Made by a program: the position numbers and the translations under genes | The notes under the pieces: model-generated | The model's database searches: none | Told to the model about the DNA's origin: nothing | What the model saw: only the letters and a program-made list of their open reading frames with translations | Assembly (NCBI GenBank): GCA_002490635.1 | Contig: DKUJ01000045.1 | Span: 1 to 27,165 of the forward strand | Source of the DNA: Porphyromonadaceae bacterium UBA7207 | GTDB lineage: Bacteria; Bacteroidota; Bacteroidia; Bacteroidales; Muribaculaceae | Reading direction: 5' to 3' | Length of the DNA: 27,165 nucleotides | Part shown: positions 15,146 through 22,845 of the stretch, one piece after another | Layout of the letters: the number at the start of each line of letters is the position of its first letter | How positions within the stretch are numbered: the stretch's first letter is position 1

Positions 15146-16963
15146 ATGAAAATATACCGACTCATCGTACTCCTGATTGTTTCCCTCGGCATCGGGTCGA
15201 CCGCTAAAAGCGCCGACTCACGCACCGTGGAGGCATTCCGGGAAGCGGAGAACCTTATCGCCGAAGGCGACCTCGAACGCAGCGCCGCCATCATCGACTC
15301 CATCCTGTCACTGCGGGGATTCCACAACGACACCATGTACGCCCGCGTACTCGTCGAGAAATCCACGATAATGCTCTACAGCGGCAATGTTGACGCCGCG
15401 AAGCCAATCGCTCTGGAAGCCGCCGCGAAAATCGACCCCGACGGCGACCAGATTGTCAACACAAGCCTCTGGAACAACCTCGCCGTGGCCTACAACCGCC
15501 AGGAACTCACCGATTCCGCCCTGATGTGCTACGAACGCGCCCTGCACCACGCCAGCCGCTCGGGCTACCTCTCATGGACCTCCACCCTCTACTGCAACCT
15601 CGGTGTACTCTACTACAACCGCCTCAACTACCCCATGGCCACACGGATGTTCCGACGCGCCGTGGCCGACGCCAGCGCCTGCGACGACGGCTACACCGAA
15701 CTCGTATCCGCCCAGCTGCTCACCAACGCCCTCCTGGCCACCGACAGCATCGACAGCGCAGGACGCGCCGCACGCCACTCATGGAACCTGGCGCTACAGA
15801 GCGAAGACCCCGGGCTGCAGCTCCGCTGTATCCCCGGGCTGGTGCAGTACTATGAGAAAACAGCCCGCGAGGACTCCGCCACGTACTTCATCGGCGTCGG
15901 CGCCGGGCTCCTCGCCGACGTCCCGCCCGAAAGCCCCCAGGCAGCGAGCTTCCACTCAATGCGCATCCGCTACAACATGGAGCACGGCAACTACCGCCAG
16001 GCCCTCGATGAGCTCCTCGCCACCCGCCACTACAGCATGGCATCGCCCCTCGACCGCACCTACCGCATGATCGCCCGCTGCTATGCCGGACTCGGCGACT
16101 ACCACAGGGCGTACACCTACGGCGACTCCGCCGTGATGTGGACCGACAGCCTGGCCACGCGCCGCATGGAGCAGTCGCTGGCCGAATTCGAAGTCCGCTA
16201 CAACACCGTGGCCACACGCCTGGCCAACCGCGAGCTGCAGGAAAACGTCCTCCGCCAGCGGCAGACGCTCCTGCTCCTCGGCCTCCTGCTGGTGGCCATC
16301 GCAGGCATCGTCGTGTTCCTGGTCATGCGCCAGCGCCAGATCAAGGCACGCATGGAAATCGAACGCAACGCAAACTACATGCGCGGAATGGAGGACGAAC
16401 GCCGAACAGTCGCCGCCGAACTCCACGACGGAGTCGCCGCCGACCTCCTCGCACTGCGCCTCAACCTCTCCGCCAAGGAAGGCCTAACCGACAGCGTGGC
16501 CATGGCCGAACGCCTCCGGTGCTCCGTCCGGGCCATTTCCCACAGACTCATGCCTCCCGAGTTCCACCATCAGTCGCTCCCGGAAATAATATCCCACTAC
16601 GCCCGCCTCATCAGCGCCGACGGCGAAGGCCTCCAGGCCGAATTCGTAGAGTCGGGATTCCCCGCCGACTACCCCGTCGAGAAAGCCCGCGAGCTGTTCC
16701 GCATATTCCAGGAAGAACTCTCCAACATAATCCGCTACTGCTCGCCGGCGCACATTGTCATCGCCCTCAACCACGACTCCGACGGCACTCTCACCCTGTC
16801 CATCGACCACGACGGACACCCACATCCCGACTCCGGCAACACCTCCGGCACTTCAGGCATAGGCTCCCGCACCACCCTCAGGCGCCTACACCTCATCAAC
16901 GCCACTCTCGACCGCGACAACGGCCAGGCAGGAGGCTCCAGCACAATAACAGTCCGACCATGA
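15146..16963 (+). CDS. TPR sensor histidine kinase (NarL/LuxR-partner type)
   Basis: A 605-residue membrane sensor kinase. A signal peptide or first membrane segment (about 1-22) is followed by a periplasmic TPR-rich region of about 330 residues (clear repeats at about 108-136 and 146-176). One transmembrane helix lies at about 374-394, then a short coil, a HisKA_3-type dimerisation helix with phospho-acceptor His427 in AELHDGVAADL, and an HATPase domain (N-box EELSN at 523-527). The N-box is normal, but the nucleotide D-box reads DHDGHP rather than DNGxG, which is unusual. The GIGSRTTLRRL stretch matches the G2 region. The ATG at 15146 is chosen because it opens a good signal sequence; the upstream in-frame ATG at 15113 would add a hydrophilic extension. 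Its partner regulator overlaps its stop codon. The signal sensed is unknown. Confidence 0.9.
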   Translation: MKIYRLIVLLIVSLGIGSTAKSADSRTVEAFREAENLIAEGDLERSAAIIDSILSLRGFHNDTMYARVLVEKSTIMLYSGNVDAAKPIALEAAAKIDPDGDQIVNTSLWNNLAVAYNRQELTDSALMCYERALHHASRSGYLSWTSTLYCNLGVLYYNRLNYPMATRMFRRAVADASACDDGYTELVSAQLLTNALLATDSIDSAGRAARHSWNLALQSEDPGLQLRCIPGLVQYYEKTAREDSATYFIGVGAGLLADVPPESPQAASFHSMRIRYNMEHGNYRQALDELLATRHYSMASPLDRTYRMIARCYAGLGDYHRAYTYGDSAVMWTDSLATRRMEQSLAEFEVRYNTVATRLANRELQENVLRQRQTLLLLGLLLVAIAGIVVFLVMRQRQIKARMEIERNANYMRGMEDERRTVAAELHDGVAADLLALRLNLSAKEGLTDSVAMAERLRCSVRAISHRLMPPEFHHQSLPEIISHYARLISADGEGLQAEFVESGFPADYPVEKARELFRIFQEELSNIIRYCSPAHIVIALNHDSDGTLTLSIDHDGHPHPDSGNTSGTSGIGSRTTLRRLHLINATLDRDNGQAGGSSTITVRP

Positions 16964-17568
16964 ACCATACCGCCTATAATGTAGTAATCCTCGAAGACCA
17001 TCCCATTGTCGCCGAAGGCATCCGCGCACACCTCGCCGACATGCCCGTGGCACATTGCTCCATAGCATCATCCCTCGAAGAGGCCGCGGCGCTGCCGTTC
17101 AACCACGCCGTGATCGACCTCTGGATCGTCGACCTCGAGCTGGGCAACGGCGTGTCGGCATGGTCGCTCATCGAGTCGCTGCTAAGGCACCAGAGCCACA
17201 CCCGCATTCTGGTGTACACCATGCACGCCTCGCCATGGGTCCTCGCCAGGCTCAGGAAACACGGCATAAGATATGCCGTGTGCAAAAGCGACCCCATCGA
17301 CGAACTCCACCGGGCCATCAGCGCACTCGCCGAAAACCGCGAATACTTCAGCACCACATTCCGCTCCGCGGCCTCCCGCCACAACAGCCTCACCGAGCGC
17401 GAGCTGCAGGTGCTCGCCATGCTCGTCCACGGTGCCGACACTCCCGAGATAGCCTCCGCCCTCGGCATCAGCGCCAACACCGTGTGCACCTACCGCAAAA
17501 ACCTCATGCATAAATTCGACGCACACCGCGTCGCCGAACTCGCCGACAAATCCCGCGGCCTCTTCTGA
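16960..17568 (+). CDS. NarL/FixJ-type response regulator
   Basis: A 202-residue regulator with an N-terminal receiver and C-terminal LuxR-type HTH. Receiver residues are the acidic pair Glu12-Asp13, phospho-acceptor Asp58 (IVDLEL), Thr87 and Lys109. The HTH (about 143-200) includes LTERELQVLAML, SALGISANTVCTYRKNL and the closing AELADKS. The start at 16960 overlaps the kinase stop (ATGA); an open frame continues far upstream but lies over the kinase gene. Co-translation with the kinase makes the cognate pairing very likely. The lipoprotein gene 56 bp downstream is a candidate target or neighbour in the same transcript, which is inference. Confidence 0.93.
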   Translation: MNHTAYNVVILEDHPIVAEGIRAHLADMPVAHCSIASSLEEAAALPFNHAVIDLWIVDLELGNGVSAWSLIESLLRHQSHTRILVYTMHASPWVLARLRKHGIRYAVCKSDPIDELHRAISALAENREYFSTTFRSAASRHNSLTERELQVLAMLVHGADTPEIASALGISANTVCTYRKNLMHKFDAHRVAELADKSRGLF

Positions 17569-17624
17569 CCCGTCGGACACAAAAACAGCATACAAACCAA
17601 TTGTCACAATATCATCAGTTCAAT

Positions 17625-19478
17625 ATGAAAACAGAAACTCTCCTTTGGCGCGCTATGCTCTGCTGCATGGCTGCTCTGGCAATAAGCCTTTGCTCCGCGT
17701 GCCGGGAAGATTCACCCACCCCGGCTCCCGAACCCGACCGTCCCACTGTCGACAGTCCGGACACCGGCGAAGTCGAATTCACCGTCGACCTCCCCGAAGG
17801 CATAGGATCGGGCACCGCCTCCTCGCCCGTCGCCGTGCCCGCCGGCGAAGCGCTCAGCCTGGAAATCGCCCAGACCAGCAGCTACACCGACCCCGACGGC
17901 CGGGTGATCACCCGCACCCCAAGAGCCACCATCGCGCTCGAGGTCAGGCAGGACACGGTCGTGGCGAAGGACCTGGCGAGTCTCACCAGGCTGCCGGAAC
18001 AAGCCCGGGTAAACACCACTATATCCGGGGAATCCCCTGCCCGGTACAGCACGGAGCAGAAACTGCTGGTCGGCACCCAGGAGATAGCCCTCGACCTGGC
18101 ATATGAGGTCTACACCCTCACCAACTCGGCAGGCCGGCAGATCGAAATGCCATATGTCCGGCTCGACCCGGCGGAGTTCGGCGGCGCCGGCACCACCGAG
18201 GAAACACCCCGAGGCCGCGCGGCCATCGCCGTCTCGGCGGTCACAGTGCGCCCGCTCCCCGTGTCGCGCGCACACACCGTAACCGACTCCACCATCTACG
18301 AAGTCGAAGTCCGCTTCAACATCGGCATGCAGAGCATGAACACCGCCGGCAGCGATGCGCAGGCCCTGGAATTCTCCGCCACATATATCGGCGTCGTGGA
18401 AACGAAAACTACCCTGGAAGACCCCACGGTCGACCTCACCTACGCCTGGGAGCCCAAGAGCGGATTCTCCACCACCGCATCTCCCTTCGTGCAGACCCGG
18501 GGGCAGGACATGGAGCTGTGGCTCACGCAGACATCGGTCTACACCGACGAATATCTCAACCGCTACACCGCCACCCCCAAAGCGCAGATAAAGGTTTCCG
18601 CCGTGCGCGACACCGTATGGGCCGATTCCGCCGATGCCCTCACCGCCATTGTGGAAACCTCCGGCGACGCGTCCGGCCTAACCTCCGCCACCCAGACCTT
18701 TGTCGTCGGCGGCAGAACAATAGGCATCGACTGGAACTACGAAGCCGCTGCCGCCCCCGACGGAATCGACGTCGAGATGCCCTACTACCGCCTTTCTCCG
18801 GTGAAACTGAAAGACGTAACCCGGCGTAAACTCCGCGACAACAACACGGAAACATCCGGAAAGAACGTCGACGCCTACCTCATCACCGCCACATTCAGCC
18901 AGACGGCGACAGCCCAAAGCCCCGTGGGCGATTTCGCCCACAGCTTCGAGGTGGAATATGTGGTAACCTATACCGGCGCCGTCGAGGTGAAGCTGGTCGA
19001 CGTGAAGTACAACCGGCGCTATGAATGGTACGAAGCCCACGACAACCTCCCATTGAGAAACTGCTACATCGTCGAGCGCACCTTCGTGTATTCCAACGGT
19101 GAAACCAAAACGGAAGAATACCGAAGCATAAACTGTATGGTCGACATCAACTGTGCAACTGACGATATATATGGTATGGACAAATATTATAATTATCCCC
19201 TGGATAATGGTGAATATATAAATTTCTCTCCCAACAAGTTGATTCTTTCAGATGATTATCATACAATATTCGGAATGAAGACAGGCGTGCCCGATCTGAA
19301 CAAATTGTCCCACCGCATATCCGAGGATGATTATAACACCCCCAACGGCCCCGAACATTATTCTTTATATAGGATATTCGGGACAGATATAAGCTTTGGC
19401 TCGGAAAACCGCAGGCAAGGCTGGTATATCCGGTGGTGCGTGCACAACCGCGTGCTGTCGATCATGTACGAGGATTAA
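17625..19478 (+). CDS. Large lipoprotein with an internal domain duplication (likely truncated)
   Basis: A 617-residue protein with a lipoprotein-like signal peptide and candidate lipidated Cys26 (CSAC). The residue before the box (Cys at -3) is unusual, and the following RED acidic pair resembles Bacteroidota surface-export signals. Two copies of a beta-rich unit occupy about 76-260 and 296-457. They share QTSSYTD/QTSVYTD starts, IEMPYVRL/VEMPYYRL cores and TYIGVVE/TYTGAVE ends. A third related start (YIVERTFVYSNGETKTEEY) appears near 481. After that the DNA turns AT-rich (about 19150-19400). The protein appears to continue in another frame after its stop (see 19484-19729). The family is not recognised; homologous repeats occur in Muribaculaceae as far as I recall. 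The ATG at 17625 opens the signal peptide; the in-frame ATG at 17601 is less likely. Confidence 0.8.
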   Translation: MKTETLLWRAMLCCMAALAISLCSACREDSPTPAPEPDRPTVDSPDTGEVEFTVDLPEGIGSGTASSPVAVPAGEALSLEIAQTSSYTDPDGRVITRTPRATIALEVRQDTVVAKDLASLTRLPEQARVNTTISGESPARYSTEQKLLVGTQEIALDLAYEVYTLTNSAGRQIEMPYVRLDPAEFGGAGTTEETPRGRAAIAVSAVTVRPLPVSRAHTVTDSTIYEVEVRFNIGMQSMNTAGSDAQALEFSATYIGVVETKTTLEDPTVDLTYAWEPKSGFSTTASPFVQTRGQDMELWLTQTSVYTDEYLNRYTATPKAQIKVSAVRDTVWADSADALTAIVETSGDASGLTSATQTFVVGGRTIGIDWNYEAAAAPDGIDVEMPYYRLSPVKLKDVTRRKLRDNNTETSGKNVDAYLITATFSQTATAQSPVGDFAHSFEVEYVVTYTGAVEVKLVDVKYNRRYEWYEAHDNLPLRNCYIVERTFVYSNGETKTEEYRSINCMVDINCATDDIYGMDKYYNYPLDNGEYINFSPNKLILSDDYHTIFGMKTGVPDLNKLSHRISEDDYNTPNGPEHYSLYRIFGTDISFGSENRRQGWYIRWCVHNRVLSIMYED

Positions 19479-19483
19479 CTGAA

Positions 19484-19729
19484 ATGGACTATGGAATACT
19501 CCGCATGCGGCTGAATCCCGGTTTCATTGACCGCTTTTTCTACTTCGCCGACACCGACACCATAATCGATTTCAACGACATGCGCCTGGAGCGGGAATAT
19601 AATGTCACCGTGGAGGACACACACATCCCCGAAGGCCCCGCCAGGATATACAAGCACGAATGCAACGCCACATACCTCGGCCGGAACTTCTACATCGCGA
19701 CCATCGACACCGTCTACCAGAACAGATAA
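19484..19729 (+). pseudogene. Probable frameshifted C-terminal part of the preceding lipoprotein
   Basis: An 81-codon frame that begins 5 bp after the upstream stop, in the +2 frame relative to it. It has no signal peptide or recognisable start signal. Its segments (FIDRFFYFADTDTIIDF, IYKHECNATYLGRNFYIA) read like the last domain of a secreted beta protein. Inserting one base in GATTAAC near 19474-19476 joins it seamlessly: EDLTEMDYGIL would follow IMY. So I treat it as the lost tail rather than a separate gene. It could still be a real small ORF translated by coupling, or a sequencing error could have made the gap. Confidence 0.6.
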
Positions 19730-19754
19730 CCCCACAACACACAAACCAATTAAC

Positions 19755-19795
19755 GGCAGGGGGCTGTGCCGCGACTGACACGGCCCCCTGCCTTT
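19755..19795 (+). terminator. Rho-independent terminator after the lipoprotein locus
   Basis: A 14-bp GC-rich stem with one G-T wobble (19755-19768 with 19779-19792) and a 10-base loop, then TTTG. It follows the frameshifted tail by about 25 bp, which suggests the tail was once, or is, the end of the transcript. The T-run is short. Confidence 0.7.
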
Positions 19796-19841
19796 GCCAT
19801 GTCCCACACAAACCTGCACATATGCCACCGCGCCGCATGCC

Positions 19842-19871
19842 CATTTTGGATATTCGGGCGCGTTTGATTAC
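19842..19871 (+). repeat. Left direct repeat of the AbiE cassette (decayed promoter copy)
   Basis: The 19-bp core CATTTTGGATATTCGGGCG recurs exactly at 21682-21700. The repeat extends to 30 bp with 27 identities, and the three differences are transitions. The copy has the TTTG -33 at 19845-19848, but the place of the -7 reads TACTGCAA, so it should be inactive. Confidence 0.9.
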
Positions 19872-19884
19872 TGCAAACCTAAAA

Positions 19885-20892
19885 TCAGATTGAACGGAAT
19901 CGAACCTGCAATTCCTCTATTTTTGTGATTAGTTGCTCAAAGGTAAAATACTCGCCGTATATCATAGATTCCTGCATGGCATTATAGTCATCTTGCCATA
20001 TTTTCAACACCTCTTCAGGAGGCAACAAGACGATACGTTTGCGTATGTCGGGCGTATAGTCCACATCCTTGATGGAAGTGAACAGCTCCCTATGATGGTG
20101 GATGGTCCTCCATAACTCGTCATCGCCGACCGCTTTTTGTGCAAAAGGCTCGTCCATCATTTTCATCAGATCGTAAAGATGGCGCGACTTGCGGTTGGCA
20201 TGGCGGCAGCCGTTAGTAGTAAACAGCTCGTGAAGCAGAAATGCTTTTTCCAAAAAGGTTTTTTCCGGCACGGCCGAGATGATATCCACATCAGCAACAG
20301 AAGTGTCTATCGTGGAATTTCCACTTACCAAAGACTTTACTTTTGCCCTGGTCGTAGGCTCGAACAACGACCTTGCTCCAATTTCCAGCAATACCTCAGA
20401 TTGCAGATAATCAGAGCCGGTATTTCCAAAGACCGATTCGTAAGCGATATGCACTTTGCGTGGTTCTGGATATGTTGCATCCCCTTCGCCATCAGGTTCC
20501 GGCGTTATCGTGCAATGGTCGGCCAGACCTTTTTCATTGATGATTCCCTACAAATCTGTAGCAAAAACCTTCTTGACAAACAGCGATGATTCCTTACGCA
20601 GTTTCTTCAGTTGCTTTTTTGTCAAGTCGCCGTCCAAACCGAAAACGCTTCGGTCAAGGGCAAGGTCGATGTCCTCCGAGAACCTGGAAATCAAATTCCA
20701 CACCTTGCTCAGGGATGATCCGCCTTTGAAAACCAGCTTGTCCGCATACGGTAATGTATAGACCGCTTGCAGAATCCCTGTTACCCATATATCCTTTTCT
20801 ATCGCCTTTGGGTCATCAATGCCCAAACGCAGGCCGACTTGTTCGTAGATAGTACGGCGCGTATTCGACGGAAGCTGCAGGAATTTATTCAT
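19885..20892 (-). pseudogene. abiEii: AbiEii type IV toxin, nucleotidyltransferase, interrupted by an amber stop
   Basis: This reading frame has 336 codons from the ATG at 20892 to the TGA at 19885, but codon 115 is TAG (20548-20550 on the minus strand). All codons after the TAG are in the same frame, so the change is one nonsense substitution, simplest as CAG to TAG. The N-terminal part carries the nucleotidyltransferase hallmarks FKGGSSLSKVW and SEDIDLAL of the AbiEii/AbiGii (JHP933-like) family. The later parts include FEPTTRAKVKS, DVDIISAVPEKTFLEKAF and SRHLYDLMKMM. AbiEii blocks growth by transferring nucleotides, apparently to tRNA acceptors, and its toxicity is neutralised by AbiEi without stable complex formation. 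The start was chosen from the ATGA overlap with the antitoxin stop; an upstream ATG at 20922 is inside the antitoxin gene. Readthrough cannot be excluded. Confidence 0.85.
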
Positions 20893-21503
20893 ATTGCTTT
20901 CAATATTATAGAGCGGATCCATCCCGGAACAAGTTTCAAGTCATCGGCAATCAGCTCGTGGGATTCATTGGATAGCAATTGTTTGATTCGGTTGAACTGT
21001 TCTTCGCTCACGTTGCCTTGTCCCAGCCTCTGGAGGGCGAATGTAATCAGCATGATAAGTTCTGATTTGAAATTGAACTTCTTGGGTACGACTCGTTTGA
21101 AGAGTATACCCCTACCGTTATATATTTTTATCCTTCGGGGTGTACCATCGGTGAAATAGACCGCATTCATAGGCACTTGTGTGGAGAGGCCGAGCTTGTT
21201 CAATGCAGCGTCTCCGGTCGGCATGATGCGACTCTGATCCCTTTTGGCAATGGCTTGTGCGACATCATCCACACTTGGATACACGATTCCTAAGCCGAAT
21301 TCGGTATCGACTTTCTGCTTACAGTAGATACCTCTTGCAATACGGATTATCTTTCCGGACAACGTGATACGCTCAAAAACCTTGTTGATGGTCTTTTGCT
21401 CACCCATATCCGCGAAATCACTTGCAAACAGTATGGCACCGCGCTTTTTCTTATTTATAGCGGCAATCACCTTCTTGTAAATGCTTTGAGCGATCATTTC
21501 CAT
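20889..21503 (-). CDS. abiEi: AbiEi-family antitoxin (DUF6088)
   Basis: A 204-residue antitoxin of the DUF6088/AbiEi family. The N-terminus is a winged-helix DNA-binding region (about 1-65, with GAILFASDFAD and KVFERITLSGKIIRIARGIY). The remainder is the C-terminal antitoxin domain (PTGDAALNKLGLSTQVP, RIKIYNGRGILFKRVVP, LQRLGQGNV). AbiEi represses its own operon by binding inverted repeats near the promoter and neutralises AbiEii. The gene is intact. It is translationally coupled to abiEii (ATGA at 20889-20892). It lies on the minus strand, opposite to its flanking genes, and is AT-richer than they are, consistent with transfer. Confidence 0.85.
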   Translation of the reverse strand: MEMIAQSIYKKVIAAINKKKRGAILFASDFADMGEQKTINKVFERITLSGKIIRIARGIYCKQKVDTEFGLGIVYPSVDDVAQAIAKRDQSRIMPTGDAALNKLGLSTQVPMNAVYFTDGTPRRIKIYNGRGILFKRVVPKKFNFKSELIMLITFALQRLGQGNVSEEQFNRIKQLLSNESHELIADDLKLVPGWIRSIILKAI

Positions 21504-21515
21504 TAGAGGTTGTTT

Positions 21516-21544
21516 TGTCGTAAAAAAGAGTGTTTTTTACGACA
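21516..21544. promoter_or_regulatory. Inverted-repeat operator for AbiEi
   Basis: A perfect 12-bp inverted repeat (21516-21527 with 21533-21544, spacer GAGTG) with core GTCGTAAAAAA. It lies between the predicted -7 element and the AbiEi ATG at 21503, as expected for autorepression by AbiEi in this TA family. Confidence 0.65.
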
Positions 21545-21554
21545 TTTTCCACTG

Positions 21555-21585
21555 CGAAAATACAACGTTTTTCCGAATCGTCAAA
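21555..21585 (-). promoter_or_regulatory. Promoter for abiEi-abiEii
   Basis: On the minus strand, TTTG (21582-21585), a 19-bp gap and TATTTTCG (21555-21562) make a plausible Bacteroidota promoter with one mismatch in the -7 element. Confidence 0.5.
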
Positions 21586-21681
21586 ACAAAATTTATATTT
21601 TTTGTTTCTATATCCTGTATTACTACCGTTTCAGAAATTCCCTTGATATTTTGATGTGATTGCCAGCTGCGCAGGCGGCTT

Positions 21682-21711
21682 CATTTTGGATATTCGGGCG
21701 TGTTTGGCTAC
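21682..21711 (+). repeat. Right direct repeat of the AbiE cassette (carries the DAHP synthase promoter)
   Basis: This is the intact copy of the 30-bp repeat that starts at 19842. It contains the -33 TTTG at 21685-21688, and its last three bases are the start of the -7 element of the downstream gene. The copies are 1840 bp apart. Confidence 0.9.
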
Positions 21712-21716
21712 CTTTG
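21685..21716 (+). promoter_or_regulatory. Consensus Bacteroidota promoter of the DAHP synthase gene
   Basis: TTTG (21685-21688), exactly 20 bp, TACCTTTG (21709-21716): the best promoter match in the window. The ATG at 21725 is 8 bp after the -7 element, so the leader is very short. The long in-frame alternative start at 21656 precedes the promoter and is ruled out. Confidence 0.8.
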
Positions 21717-21724
21717 CATCTGCA

Positions 21725-22825
21725 ATGAATATCGATTCCCGCTCATTGGAACCCCTCTGGGGCGAACGGCAGGTGAGGATTCTCGCCGGCCCCTGCAGTG
21801 CCGAAAGCCGCGAGCAGACCATGGCAACAGCCCTGGCTCTGGCCGAGGCCGGCGTGCAGGTGTTCCGCGCCGGGGTCTGGAAACCCCGCACAAAGCCCGG
21901 CGGCTTCGAAGGAATGGGCGAGCCGGCTCTGCGCTGGCTCCGCGAGGTTAAAAGGCGCACAGGCATGGCCGTGGCCACCGAAGTGGCTTCGGCGGCACAC
22001 CTCCGGCTGTGCATGCATGCCGGCATCGACGCCGTATGGCTCGGCGCACGCACCGTCGCCAACCCATTCGCCGTGCAGGAGATAGCCGACGCCTTCGCCG
22101 CGATGTCGCCCGAAGCACGGGACTCTGTGGCCGTGATGGTCAAGAACCCCGTCAACCCCGATATCGAACTGTGGATTGGCGCCATCGAGCGCCTTCTCGC
22201 CGCCGGAGTAAGGCGCCTGGCGGCAATACACCGGGGCTTCAGCAGCTACGGCGAACGCTACTACCGCAACGCCCCCATGTGGCGCATACCCATCGAACTG
22301 CATCGCCGCTGCCCCGCCCTGCCACTCTACTGCGACCCAAGCCACATCGCAGGCCGCAGCTCGCTGGTGGGGCCTCTGGCACAGACGGCCATGGATATGG
22401 AATTCGACGGACTAATAATCGAATGCCACTGCAACCCCGGACTCGCCCTCAGCGACAGCGCACAGCAGATAACTCCCGCCGCACTCGCCGGACTCATCAA
22501 CACCCTGCGCGCAAATCGGCGCGCCAACACCGGCGACATCGTCCTGGAGGAATGCCGTAGAGCCATCGACAGCATCGACGACGAACTAATGGAACTCCTC
22601 GCCAGGCGCATGCAGGTGGCTCGCGAGATAGGACGCATAAAAACCGAGAACGCCATGCCCGTGGTGCAGCCGCAGCGCTACCGCCAGCTAATCGAGAAGC
22701 GCCTCGCCGAAGCCGACCGCCTCAGGCTCGACCCCGCCTTCGTGCGCCAGTTCCTGGCAGTGCTCCACGAGGAGTCAGTGCGCCAGCAAATCGAACGCGA
22801 TAGCTCCCACACGGACAATTTTTAA
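21725..22825 (+). CDS. Bifunctional DAHP synthase / chorismate mutase
   Basis: A 366-residue fusion. The N-terminal DAHP synthase domain (type I-beta, KDPG-aldolase-like, about 1-260) condenses PEP and erythrose 4-phosphate in the first step of aromatic amino-acid synthesis. It shows AGPCSAES (21-28), KPRTKPGGFEG (53-63), CDPSHIAG (203-210) and IECHCNPG (232-239). The C-terminal chorismate mutase domain (AroQ type, about 272-357) begins LEECRRAIDSIDDELMELL and includes the ARRMQVAREIGRIK helix. Chorismate mutase makes prephenate, so the fusion links the first and a late branch step, and feedback through the mutase domain is typical. The promoter and the inserted AbiE cassette lie directly upstream. 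The TonB receptor gene begins 20 bp later and may be cotranscribed. Confidence 0.93.
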   Translation: MNIDSRSLEPLWGERQVRILAGPCSAESREQTMATALALAEAGVQVFRAGVWKPRTKPGGFEGMGEPALRWLREVKRRTGMAVATEVASAAHLRLCMHAGIDAVWLGARTVANPFAVQEIADAFAAMSPEARDSVAVMVKNPVNPDIELWIGAIERLLAAGVRRLAAIHRGFSSYGERYYRNAPMWRIPIELHRRCPALPLYCDPSHIAGRSSLVGPLAQTAMDMEFDGLIIECHCNPGLALSDSAQQITPAALAGLINTLRANRRANTGDIVLEECRRAIDSIDDELMELLARRMQVAREIGRIKTENAMPVVQPQRYRQLIEKRLAEADRLRLDPAFVRQFLAVLHEESVRQQIERDSSHTDNF

Positions 22826-22845
22826 AATCACGGAACGTTAGCAAT

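Noticed and set aside
16138..16959. Upstream extension of the response regulator open frame
   Set aside because: It lies over the histidine kinase gene and is Pro/Arg-rich, as expected of a shadow frame in GC-rich DNA.
17625..19478. DNA-level tandem repeats in the lipoprotein gene
   Set aside because: The duplicated units resemble each other only at protein level; there are no long identical DNA stretches.
19885..20454. Separate 189-residue gene
   Set aside because: It is in the same frame as the N-terminal toxin fragment and lacks an independent start signal; it is the downstream part of abiEii behind the TAG.
21598..21607. Second weak inverted repeat (AAACAAAA / TTTTGTTT) near the AbiE promoter
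   Set aside because: It is simple A/T-rich sequence and could arise by chance; the 12-bp repeat at 21516-21544 is the better operator.
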